Positions 8,325 to 17,829 of a stretch of DNA of 64,000 nt are shown one piece after another (the stretch's first letter is position 1; each line of letters begins with the position of its first letter). The position numbers were made by a program, and so were the translations under genes. The stretch covers positions 62,001 to 126,000 of the forward strand of contig NZ_MOOY01000006.1 of NCBI RefSeq assembly GCF_001931685.1. Reading direction: 5' to 3'. This DNA is from Pararhizobium arenae. GTDB lineage: Bacteria > Pseudomonadota > Alphaproteobacteria > Rhizobiales > Rhizobiaceae. Under the pieces are notes generated by a model. It was not told the origin of the DNA and did not search any database. It was given only the letters and a program-made list of their open reading frames with translations.

Positions 8325-9428
8325 ATGAAAAATATCGTCGTTATTGGAGCCGGAAAAATCGGCTCAACCATTGCGCGGCTTCTGGCAAACTCCGGCGACT
8401 ATCATGTCACGCTTGCCGACCACAGCGCCGACCAGCTCGCCCATATCGAAAAGCACGCGGCAATCGCCACTGCGCAGATCGATATCGCTGACCAGACGGC
8501 TCTCGTATCGCTGCTTTCCGGCAAATTCGCCGTGCTGAGCGCCGCCCCCTACCATCTGACGATCGCAATCGCAGAAGCCGCTGCCAAGGCCGGCGTGCAC
8601 TATCTCGACCTGACCGAAGACGTCGAATCGACCCGCCGTGTCAAGCAGATCGCCGAGACCGCCAAGACCACCTTCATTCCGCAGTGCGGCCTCGCACCGG
8701 GCTTCATCTCGATCGTCGCCAACGATCTCGCCAGCCGTTTCGACACGCTCGACAGCGTGCGCATGCGCGTCGGCGCCCTGCCGCAGTATCCGTCCAACGC
8801 GCTGAACTATAATCTCACCTGGAGCACGGACGGCGTTATCAACGAATATATCGAACCCTGTGAAGCCATCGTCGAGGGGCAACTGATCGAAGTGCCAGCG
8901 CTGGAAGAGCGGGAAGAATTCTCGCTCGACGGCGTGACCTACGAAGCCTTTAACACGTCAGGCGGCCTCGGCACGCTCTGCGAGACACTGAAGGGCAAGG
9001 TGCGCACGCTGAACTACCGCACCATCCGTTATCCCGGCCATGCCGCGATCATGAAGGCGCTGCTGAACGACCTCGGTCTGCGCCATCGCCGCGAAGTGCT
9101 GAAGGACATCTTTGAGAACGCCCTGCCCTCTACCATGCAGGATGTCGTTATCGTCTTCGTAACCGTATCCGGCCGCAAGGATGGCCGTCTGGTGCAGGAA
9201 ACCTATGCCAACAAGGTCTACAGCGCCGTCGTTGCCGGGCGCATGATGAGCGCCATCCAAATCACCACGGCCTGCAGCATCTGCGCCGTGCTCGACATGC
9301 TCGCCAAGGGCGAACTGCCGGAAAAGGGTTTCGTCCGCCAGGAAGAAATCAGCCTCGACCCGTTCCTGAAGAGCCGCTTCGGCCACTACTACGAGCAGCG
9401 TCACTATTCCGAGAAGGCCGCAAGCTAA
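8325..9428 (+). CDS. Saccharopine dehydrogenase family protein
   Basis: The 367-residue product begins MKNIVVIGAGKIGSTIARLL, an NAD(P)-binding Rossmann motif GxGxxG, and continues with the saccharopine dehydrogenase catalytic and C-terminal domains. The family includes saccharopine dehydrogenases, carboxynorspermidine synthase and homospermidine-related enzymes, so the exact substrate is not certain. I chose the ATG at 8325 because GAGGGG precedes it and the Rossmann strand starts at once; an upstream start at 8256 would add 23 unrelated residues. The divergent Lrp regulator suggests an amino-acid (perhaps lysine) role. A strong terminator follows. Confidence 0.85.
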   Translation: MKNIVVIGAGKIGSTIARLLANSGDYHVTLADHSADQLAHIEKHAAIATAQIDIADQTALVSLLSGKFAVLSAAPYHLTIAIAEAAAKAGVHYLDLTEDVESTRRVKQIAETAKTTFIPQCGLAPGFISIVANDLASRFDTLDSVRMRVGALPQYPSNALNYNLTWSTDGVINEYIEPCEAIVEGQLIEVPALEEREEFSLDGVTYEAFNTSGGLGTLCETLKGKVRTLNYRTIRYPGHAAIMKALLNDLGLRHRREVLKDIFENALPSTMQDVVIVFVTVSGRKDGRLVQETYANKVYSAVVAGRMMSAIQITTACSICAVLDMLAKGELPEKGFVRQEEISLDPFLKSRFGHYYEQRHYSEKAAS

Positions 9429-9451
9429 GACGGTCACCTGCGGAGGAGGAG

Positions 9452-9480
9452 AACGCCCGGCGTGATGCCGGGCGTTTTCG
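9452..9480 (+). terminator. Rho-independent terminator after the saccharopine dehydrogenase-like gene
   Basis: AACGCCCGGC and GCCGGGCGTT form a 10-bp perfect stem around a five-base loop (gtgat), followed by TTTTCGTTT. It lies 24 bp after the stop codon. The next gene converges from the other strand. Confidence 0.85.
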
Positions 9481-9487
9481 TTTGGGG

Positions 9488-10915
9488 TCAGGTGCGGCCG
9501 AAGTCGTCGTCGAGGCGGATGATGTCATCGTCGCCAAGATAAGAGCCGGTCTGTACCTCGATCAGTTCCAGCGGGATCTTGCCGGGATTGCTGAGGCGGT
9601 GCACGGCGCCCTGAGGGATATCGACGGACTGGTTTTCATGCAGAAGTCGCGTCTGGCCGTCGATGATGATTTCGGCGGTGCCGCGCACCACGATCCAGTG
9701 TTCGGCGCGATGATGATGTTTTTGCAGCGAGATACTGGCACCCGGGCGCACGCGAAGCTTCTTTACCTCAAAACGCTTTCCTGCCAGCACCGATGCGACC
9801 GAGCCCCACGGGCGGTATGATGTTGGGTGCGTCTGGGTCAAGATGCTGGTGGACTTGGATGCGCCGAGACGCTTGACGATCTGGCCGACGTTCTGGCTTT
9901 CCGACAAAGGGCCGATGTAGACGGCATCTTCGCTGGCGATGACCGCAACCTCGGACAATCCTTGCACGGCGATATGGATATCCCGGGAAAGCACCAGCGA
10001 GTTGCGGGTGTTGTTGACCGTCACCTTCTCACCCAGCACGTTGCCATCGGCATCCTTGTCGCCCACGGCCCAGACGGAATCCCAGCTGCCGAGGTCGGAC
10101 CAGCGAAAGCCGGAGGGCACGACGGCGGCATCGGCCGTCTTTTCGAAAACAGCGTAATCGACCGAAATATCCGGGGCTTGCGAGAATGTTTCCTCATCGA
10201 GGCGGATGAAATCCAGATCATGCTTCGCCGCCTGAACGGCCCGCTGCGCAGCGTCATAGACGCCCGGCGCGTGGCGCAGGATTTCGCCTAGGAACTGGCT
10301 GACCGGCAGCATGAACATGCCGGAATTCCAGAGATACCGACTGTCCGCAACCAGTTCCTCGGCACGCTGCTGATTTGGCTTTTCGATGAAACGGGCAACC
10401 TTGTGGGCCCCTGAATCGAGCGAATCGCCCGTTTCGATATAGCCGTAGCCGGTCGCGGCTTCTGTCGGCCTGATGCCGAAGGTAACGAGTTTTCCGGCAT
10501 CTGCCGTTTCGCGGGCGAGGCGGATGCAGTCGAAATACGTCGTGTCGGCGTCGATCTCATGGTCGGATGCCAGAACCTGCATGATGGCGCCATCGCCATG
10601 ATCGCGCAAAATGGCAAAAGCGGCGGCGGCAAGCGCCGGCGCGGTGTTGCGGGCGATCGGCTCAAGCAGGATAGCACCAAGCTCCGCATCCACGCTGCGC
10701 GCCTGCTCGGCGACGATGAAACGGAAATCGGCATTTGTGACGATGATCGCGGGTTCGTAAAGCGCAGGATCGGACACCCGCTGAAGGGTGCGTTGAAAAA
10801 GAGAAAAGTCGCCGAGAAATTGCAGGAACTGCTTTGGTGCTTCGGCGCGGGAAAGCGGCCAAAGGCGCGTTCCCTTGCCACCGGCCATAATGACCGGGAT
10901 GATTTTTACAGACAT
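9488..10915 (-). CDS. manC: Mannose-1-phosphate guanylyltransferase / mannose-6-phosphate isomerase (bifunctional)
   Basis: This 475-residue type II enzyme makes GDP-mannose for polysaccharide synthesis. The nucleotidyltransferase signature GGKGTRLWPLSR begins at residue 12, and FIEKPN and AVFEKT mark the sugar-binding part. The C-terminal 110 residues form a cupin phosphomannose isomerase domain (RPWGSV, then SLQKHHHRAEHWIVV). The ATG at 10915 puts the pyrophosphorylase strand at the N terminus; an upstream in-frame start adds only 14 unconserved residues. Rhizobial homologues carry several names (cpsB, xanB, noeJ), so the symbol is functional rather than lineage-specific. It stands alone here. 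Confidence 0.92.
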   Translation of the reverse strand: MSVKIIPVIMAGGKGTRLWPLSRAEAPKQFLQFLGDFSLFQRTLQRVSDPALYEPAIIVTNADFRFIVAEQARSVDAELGAILLEPIARNTAPALAAAAFAILRDHGDGAIMQVLASDHEIDADTTYFDCIRLARETADAGKLVTFGIRPTEAATGYGYIETGDSLDSGAHKVARFIEKPNQQRAEELVADSRYLWNSGMFMLPVSQFLGEILRHAPGVYDAAQRAVQAAKHDLDFIRLDEETFSQAPDISVDYAVFEKTADAAVVPSGFRWSDLGSWDSVWAVGDKDADGNVLGEKVTVNNTRNSLVLSRDIHIAVQGLSEVAVIASEDAVYIGPLSESQNVGQIVKRLGASKSTSILTQTHPTSYRPWGSVASVLAGKRFEVKKLRVRPGASISLQKHHHRAEHWIVVRGTAEIIIDGQTRLLHENQSVDIPQGAVHRLSNPGKIPLELIEVQTGSYLGDDDIIRLDDDFGRT

Positions 10916-11103
10916 GGATACCTCTATACGCGGTGGCGGATAACCGCCCAAATTCAATTCTGGAAATGGCCAAGCCTAACCCAGGACTGTGTCAAAAGGA
11001 AACTAGCGCAGAGGCAAACTGTATCCATGATTAATAACCGAACCGGATCCGTGATCACGACCCGAACGGCGTGTCGTTGAAGCCGTGTTACCCCGAAGCC
11101 AAC

Positions 11104-11127
11104 AAAAAACCCCGCCGAAGCGGGGTT
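11104..11127 (-). terminator. Rho-independent terminator of the atp operon
   Basis: Read on the minus strand, AACCCCGC-TTCG-GCGGGGTT is followed by TTTTT. It lies 27 bp downstream of the atpC stop codon and is well placed to end atpHAGDC transcription. Confidence 0.88.
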
Positions 11128-11154
11128 CTGAAAACGTCCATCGGGTTGAACCGA

Positions 11155-11562
11155 TCAGGCGGCGACAACGATCTCGTTGAGCTGGGTCAGTTCAGCAAGG
11201 AACTGCTCAAGACGAGTCAGATGCTCGTCGCTGTGGTTGTTTTCGTCGATTTGTGCCTTGACGGCAGCGATACGCTTATCAAGGGAAGCCCTATCGAACT
11301 CATCGGACGACACGGCGGACTCAGCCAGCAGCGTGCAGCCGGTTGGCAGGATATCGGCGAAACCGCCGAAAACCACGTAGCGGTTCGTTGCACCGGCAGC
11401 GGTCTTCACGGTGACGACGCCCGGCTTCAGGGTGGTCATGGTCGGGGCATGGTTGGCCATGACGGTCATTTCGCCTTCCGTTGCCGGAATGACGACTTCC
11501 GTCACCCGCTCGGAAAGGAGCAGACGTTCCGGAGAAACAAGCTCGAAGTTGAAATCAGCCAT
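11155..11562 (-). CDS. atpC: F1 ATP synthase epsilon subunit
   Basis: The 135-residue protein has the epsilon beta-sandwich (MADFNFELVSPERLLLSE onward, with EMTVMANHAPTMTTLKPG) and a C-terminal helical part. It forms part of the central stalk and modulates ATPase activity. It is the last gene of atpHAGDC. The gap to atpD is unusual: it holds a long inverted repeat ending only about 8 bases before this ATG, and only a weak purine run (TTTGAG) precedes the start, so translation initiation may be affected by RNA folding. Confidence 0.95.
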   Translation of the reverse strand: MADFNFELVSPERLLLSERVTEVVIPATEGEMTVMANHAPTMTTLKPGVVTVKTAAGATNRYVVFGGFADILPTGCTLLAESAVSSDEFDRASLDKRIAAVKAQIDENNHSDEHLTRLEQFLAELTQLNEIVVAA

Positions 11563-11568
11563 CTCAAA

Positions 11569-11666
11569 TTAGCGAATAGCGAATAGTAAATAGCGAATAG
11601 GTTGGAAAAACCGTTCCGCACATTCCAATCTATCCCTATTCGCTACTCCCTATTCGCTATTCGCTT
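11569..11666. repeat. Long imperfect inverted repeat built from GCGAATAG units, inside the atp operon
   Basis: The left arm (from about 11569) repeats AGCGAATAG three times; the right arm (to about 11666) repeats CTATTCGCT. The arms are complementary over about 35 bp with a few mismatches, and TTGGAA/TTCCAA extends the pairing close to the loop. The element fills the atpD-atpC gap almost completely. It would fold in the mRNA as a long hairpin just ahead of atpC. Confidence 0.85.
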
Positions 11667-11669
11667 CGA

Positions 11670-13217
<1,548 letters not shown>

Positions 13218-14093
13218 TTAGAGCGCTTCCGCGCCCGAAATGATTTCAATGAGTTCCTTGGTGATCTGCGCCTGACGCTGACGGTTGTAGTTGAGCGTCA
13301 GCTTGTTGATCATCTCACCGGCATTGCGCGTGGCGTTGTCCATCGCGCTCATCTTGGCACCCATTTCACCCGCGACGTTTTCGAGCAGAGCCCGGAACAC
13401 CTGGACAGAAATGTTGCGCGGGATCAGGTCGCTGAGGATCTCGCCGGCATCGGGCTCATATTCGTAGATCGCGCCCGTATCGGCAGAGACACCTTCCGGA
13501 ACAGCAGCCGGGATCAGCTGCAGCGCGGTGGGAACCTGCGAAATGACCGACTTGAACTCCGAATAGAACAGCGTGCAGACATCGAACTCGCTCTTTTCGA
13601 AGAGCGAGATGATCTTTTTGCCGATCACATCAGCGTTCTCGAAACCGATCTTCTTGACTTCGCGAAGATCGACACGGTCGATGATCAGCGACGCGAATTC
13701 GCGACGCAGGATATCGAAGCCCTTCTTGCCGACGCAGATGATCTTGACCGTCTTGCCCTGAGCCAGAAGCTTGCGGACGTGATCGCGCGCAAAACGGGCG
13801 ATCTGTCCGTTGAAGCCGCCGCAAAGGCCGCGCTCTGCGGTGCAGACGACGAGAAGATGCGTCTGATCCTTGCCGGTGCCCGTCATCAGCAGCGGGGCGT
13901 CGGCGTCGCCGCCGACAGCCTGAGCGATGTTCGAGAGAACAGCACTCATACGCTGCGAGTAAGGCCGAGCGGCCTCGGCCGCCTCCTGCGCACGCCGAAG
14001 CTTCGCCGCGGCGACCATTTTCATCGCCTTGGTGATCTTCTGCGTCGCCTTGACGGAGGCGATCCTGTTTTTCAGATCCTTAAGTGAAGGCAT
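13218..14093 (-). CDS. atpG: F1 ATP synthase gamma subunit
   Basis: The 291-residue rotor subunit begins [20 protein letters not shown] and ends with the coiled-coil helix containing [20 protein letters not shown], both gamma hallmarks. [12 protein letters not shown] is the conserved central motif. It links catalytic rotation in F1 to the membrane ring. It lies between atpA and atpD with short gaps (26 and 24 bp), consistent with one transcript. Confidence 0.97.
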   Translation of the reverse strand: MPSLKDLKNRIASVKATQKITKAMKMVAAAKLRRAQEAAEAARPYSQRMSAVLSNIAQAVGGDADAPLLMTGTGKDQTHLLVVCTAERGLCGGFNGQIARFARDHVRKLLAQGKTVKIICVGKKGFDILRREFASLIIDRVDLREVKKIGFENADVIGKKIISLFEKSEFDVCTLFYSEFKSVISQVPTALQLIPAAVPEGVSADTGAIYEYEPDAGEILSDLIPRNISVQVFRALLENVAGEMGAKMSAMDNATRNAGEMINKLTLNYNRQRQAQITKELIEIISGAEAL

Positions 14094-14119
14094 CCGTTAT
14101 CCGTCCTTATGGAACCCGA

Positions 14120-15649
14120 TCAGGCGAAAGACTTGGCGAAGGCATCGAGAGCAGCCTTGAGCTTGCCCTTGGTGTCGTCGCTGATAGCCTTTTCCGTGCG
14201 GATGGTGTCGAGGATAGCCTTGCCTTCCGAGCGCATGTAGGACAGCACGCCCTGCTCGAAGGCGCCGACCTTGGCGACCGGAATCTTGTCGAGGTAGCCG
14301 TTCACGCCTGCGAAGATGACCGCGACCTGCTCTTCCGTCTTCAGCGGCGAGAACTGCGGCTGCTTCAGGAGTTCCGTCAGGCGGGCCCCGCGGTTCAGGA
14401 GACGCTGCGTTGCAGCGTCGAGGTCCGAACCGAACTGGGCGAAGGCAGCCATTTCACGATACTGGGCGAGTTCACCCTTGATCGAGCCGGCAACCTGCTT
14501 CATCGCCTTGATCTGAGCGGCCGAACCAACGCGGGAAACCGACAGACCGACGTTAACGGCGGGGCGGATACCCTGATAGAACAGGTCCGTTTCAAGGAAG
14601 ATCTGGCCGTCGGTGATCGAGATCACGTTGGTCGGGATGAACGCCGAAACGTCGTTACCCTGGGTTTCGATGACCGGCAGAGCCGTGAGCGAGCCAGCAC
14701 CCATTTCGTCGGAGAGCTTTGCAGCGCGCTCGAGCAGGCGGGAGTGAAGGTAGAAAACGTCGCCCGGATAAGCTTCGCGGCCCGGAGGACGGCGCAGCAG
14801 CAGGGACATCTGGCGATAGGCAACAGCCTGCTTGGAAAGGTCGTCGTAACCGATCAGAGCGTGCTGGCCGTTGTCGCGGAAGTATTCGCCCATGGCAGCG
14901 CCGGCGAACGGAGCGAGGTACTGCATCGGAGCCGGATCGGAAGCCGTCGCCGCAACGATGATCGAGTACTTCAGCGCGCCGCGCTCTTCGAGCACCTTGA
15001 CGAATTGGGCAACAGTCGAGCGCTTCTGGCCGATAGCGACGTATACGCAGAACAGCTTTTCAGCTTCCGGGCCGTTATCGTGGATCGCCTTCTGGTTCAG
15101 GATCGTGTCCAGAATGATGGCGGTCTTGCCGGTCTGACGGTCACCGATGACGAGTTCGCGCTGGCCACGACCAACCGGGATCAGAGCGTCGATAGCCTTG
15201 AGGCCGGTCGACATCGGCTCATGAACCGACTTGCGCGGAATGATGCCGGGAGCCTTGACGTCAACACGCGAACGCTTGGCGGCATTGATCGGGCCCTTGC
15301 CGTCGATCGGATTGCCGAGAGCGTCAACGACGCGGCCGAGCAGTTCCGGACCAACCGGAACGTCGACGATGGCGCCAGTCCGCTTAACGGTGTCGCCTTC
15401 CTTGATTTCGCGGTCGGCGCCGAAAATAACGACACCGACGTTGTCGGCTTCAAGGTTCAGGGCCATGCCGCGAATTCCGCCCGGGAATTCAACCATCTCA
15501 CCTGCCTGGACGTTGTCCAGACCGTAGACGCGGGCAATACCGTCACCGACGGAAAGCACCTGTCCGACTTCGGAGACTTCTGCCTCCTGGCCGAAATTTT
15601 TGATCTGATCTTTGAGAATTGCGGAAATTTCCGCGGCGCGGATATCCAT
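14120..15649 (-). CDS. atpA: F1 ATP synthase alpha subunit
   Basis: The 509-residue non-catalytic nucleotide-binding subunit has the P-loop [10 protein letters not shown], the conserved VGRVVDALG-type region ([17 protein letters not shown]) and normal length. Its ATG overlaps the last base of the atpH stop codon region (both at 15649), so atpH and atpA are translationally coupled. Confidence 0.97.
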   Translation of the reverse strand: MDIRAAEISAILKDQIKNFGQEAEVSEVGQVLSVGDGIARVYGLDNVQAGEMVEFPGGIRGMALNLEADNVGVVIFGADREIKEGDTVKRTGAIVDVPVGPELLGRVVDALGNPIDGKGPINAAKRSRVDVKAPGIIPRKSVHEPMSTGLKAIDALIPVGRGQRELVIGDRQTGKTAIILDTILNQKAIHDNGPEAEKLFCVYVAIGQKRSTVAQFVKVLEERGALKYSIIVAATASDPAPMQYLAPFAGAAMGEYFRDNGQHALIGYDDLSKQAVAYRQMSLLLRRPPGREAYPGDVFYLHSRLLERAAKLSDEMGAGSLTALPVIETQGNDVSAFIPTNVISITDGQIFLETDLFYQGIRPAVNVGLSVSRVGSAAQIKAMKQVAGSIKGELAQYREMAAFAQFGSDLDAATQRLLNRGARLTELLKQPQFSPLKTEEQVAVIFAGVNGYLDKIPVAKVGAFEQGVLSYMRSEGKAILDTIRTEKAISDDTKGKLKAALDAFAKSFA

Positions 15650-16209
15650 CAGCCGACCTCTTTCAGTGCAAGCTTAAGGCTCGAGAGCTTTGTGCGAAGG
15701 GAAGTGTCAATTTGGCGGGACCCGACCTTAACGATCAAACCACCGAGAATAGACGGATCAACGGTCACGTTGATCGCCACGTCTTTGCCGGTGACGCCTT
15801 TCAGCGCCGCCTTCAATTCTGTTTCTTGCGCTGCATCCAGCGCATGGGCCGAAGTCACATCAGCAGCCACTTCGCCACGATGACGGGCGGCGATGACGCG
15901 ATAGGACTTCACGATGCCCGGCACCGCAAAGAGGCGGCGATTGCGGGCAACGACCTTGAGGAAATTTGCGACCAGACCGGAAATGCCGGCCTTGGTGACG
16001 ATGGCAGAAATTGCCTTGAACTGGTCGTCGGCAGAAAAGACCGGGCTGACGATCAGGCGCTTCAGATCAGCACTCTCATCGATCATGGACTGGAACCGAT
16101 CCAGATCAGACCCTACGCTCTCCACGGAGTTTGCCTCGAGGGCAAGCTCAAACAGCGAAGACGCGTACCTTTCTGCAACACCGGAAATGAGCTCGGATGT
16201 ATCTGCCAC
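15649..16209 (-). CDS. atpH: F1 ATP synthase delta subunit
   Basis: The 186-residue protein shows the OSCP/delta fold pattern: an N-terminal helical domain with [12 protein letters not shown] and a C-terminal part with the conserved [19 protein letters not shown]. It joins F1 to the peripheral stalk. It is the first gene of the F1 operon. The F0 genes are not in the window, in keeping with the split F0/F1 organisation of alphaproteobacteria. Confidence 0.96.
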   Translation of the reverse strand: MADTSELISGVAERYASSLFELALEANSVESVGSDLDRFQSMIDESADLKRLIVSPVFSADDQFKAISAIVTKAGISGLVANFLKVVARNRRLFAVPGIVKSYRVIAARHRGEVAADVTSAHALDAAQETELKAALKGVTGKDVAINVTVDPSILGGLIVKVGSRQIDTSLRTKLSSLKLALKEVG

Positions 16210-16478
16210 GGGTACAAGCTTCTCTCATTTTAATCCAAGGGCGATGTCTGCGGCGAGCCGTAAACCCAACACCTTGAATTTGTTGCGATATTTTTTGAGT
16301 TCTTCAAGCCGGGCGGCTTGCTTCCCCCACAAGTCGCGGTTCGTCTAGCATAGGATATCTGGACTCGCAACACGCCAAGGCCACGAATGCGCGATAACTC
16401 GGCATCGTCAGGCCAAATTTTGCCAAAAATGAGGTTTGAAATGATGCAGTCTAGCGCCGTCCTGCGATCAGGCGCCTC
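16210..16478. other. Intergenic region upstream of the atp operon
   Basis: The 269 bp between the atpH start and the next minus-strand gene contain no supported gene. The promoter of atpHAGDC must lie in its left part, but I could not pick a convincing -35/-10 pair. Confidence 0.6.
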
Positions 16479-16865
16479 TCAGATCATGCCAAATACGTAA
16501 GCCAAAGGCAGCGCTGCAAGCACCGTCTGGGCGGCGAGATAAAGCCAGTTCCAGAGCGTGTTGCCCCCATCCGACAGCATGGAGAGAATGCGGCCGAAAG
16601 CCGCCAGCGCAAAGGCTACGCCCAGTGCCAGATAAACCATCGGCTGGGCAAGAAGCACGGCCGCAAGCCCAAGCCCAAGAGGAAAACCGCCCATGACGGA
16701 GCGCGCTTCGGCATAACCGCCACGCCGGCCTTCGCGCAGGTCAAGGCCGATCGCCCTGAAGGCGAGGCCGGGGGCAAAGAGAAAGATGAGACCGATCGCC
16801 GCAGTCGCAAGCGCCGCGCAGAACGCCAGGAACTCACCGGTTTCCGTTGGGATATAGAATTCCAT
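16479..16865 (-). CDS. Small membrane protein, DUF4345-like, four predicted membrane helices
   Basis: The 128-residue protein is almost entirely hydrophobic, with about four membrane segments (near residues 10-35, 60-80, 80-95 and 105-125) separated by a charged loop with LREGRRGGYAEARS. The pattern GYAEARSVMGGFPLGLG resembles small membrane proteins of the DUF4345 type, but I assign this only tentatively. No catalytic motif is visible. It lies alone between the atp operon and an orphan plus-strand gene. Confidence 0.75.
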   Translation of the reverse strand: MEFYIPTETGEFLAFCAALATAAIGLIFLFAPGLAFRAIGLDLREGRRGGYAEARSVMGGFPLGLGLAAVLLAQPMVYLALGVAFALAAFGRILSMLSDGGNTLWNWLYLAAQTVLAALPLAYVFGMI

Positions 16866-17049
16866 AGTTCGGATCCTCGATCTATTTCAGCCATCCAACG
16901 CGAGCTTTATCCTAGCCCCGAAGAAAAGGGAATCGGGGATGAAGCCGGTTTCCTCGATCAGTTCTCTCGACCATCACGAGACTTTCTGTGAGTGTCACTC
17001 CGCTTCTTCGATTTAAAGAAACAGAGTCCCCTTCAGCAGAAAGTTGCCA

Positions 17050-17769
17050 ATGGCGTTAAGTGTTAAAGTGGTGAAGAGGCTTGCTTCACTGATGATAGTC
17101 GTCATCGCCTCTTATGCGGGAGGCCTGCTGCTTACGGAATTGGAAAACGGCACTTTGAATATATGGCCTAAAGACCTCTTTGAGGACACCATGAGGCAGT
17201 TGGCCGAAGTCGATCCGGCAACGCACGCTATTTTATCCGATCACATGGAAGAGGCGCGCGCGATCATCGAAGCCGCCGACGAGACACAAGATTGGGATGC
17301 TAGCCGCAAAACTATTGTGGCGATGGTGGAAAAATATAGCGCCCCCGCGCTTTCAGGCACCAATGATGCAATCGTGATCGTAGTTGCCGAAAAAGCCCTG
17401 AATTTGGTTGAAGTTCTCTCTGTTCACTATCAGGAGGGATGCGTACGCTTCATGGAGGGCAGCATCTCAACTCCTGATTTTTCCATTTCGCAGGTGGGCA
17501 AGGCTTACAAAATCTATTCCGAGGCATTGCGAATTGCCTACATCGACGGAAAATCCAACAAACTTGGCGAAAAGCTGCCTATTGAACAACTCGGCCCCAT
17601 ACTCAAGGAGAGGCTGGGTCTGACAGAAAACGATGCCAGCGCCCTTCAGGACCCTAACGGTTCCGAGCCTCGTCAACTGTGCGATGCATTAAAGAAGTTC
17701 TTCAATGTAAAGCTTGTTCCTCCCTCGCAGCAGGGACCTTATGCACGAACCATTATTGCCGGCGGATAA
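17050..17769 (+). CDS. Hypothetical protein with N-terminal membrane anchor
   Basis: I do not recognise this 239-residue protein. Residues 8-28 form one hydrophobic segment (VVKRLASLMIVVIASYAGGL), probably an anchor, followed by an acidic, largely helical soluble part. The ATG at 17050 is chosen over a TTG at 17044. Base composition is visibly more AT-rich than in its neighbours and codon choice is less biased, which suggests a lineage-specific or acquired gene. It converges on priA and shares no obvious operon. Confidence 0.7.
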   Translation: MALSVKVVKRLASLMIVVIASYAGGLLLTELENGTLNIWPKDLFEDTMRQLAEVDPATHAILSDHMEEARAIIEAADETQDWDASRKTIVAMVEKYSAPALSGTNDAIVIVVAEKALNLVEVLSVHYQEGCVRFMEGSISTPDFSISQVGKAYKIYSEALRIAYIDGKSNKLGEKLPIEQLGPILKERLGLTENDASALQDPNGSEPRQLCDALKKFFNVKLVPPSQQGPYARTIIAGG

Positions 17770-17829
17770 CAGCTTAATTCAGGTCAGTATACTTGTAGCC
17801 TGCATTCATCCGTTGCCAATCTGAAGTCA

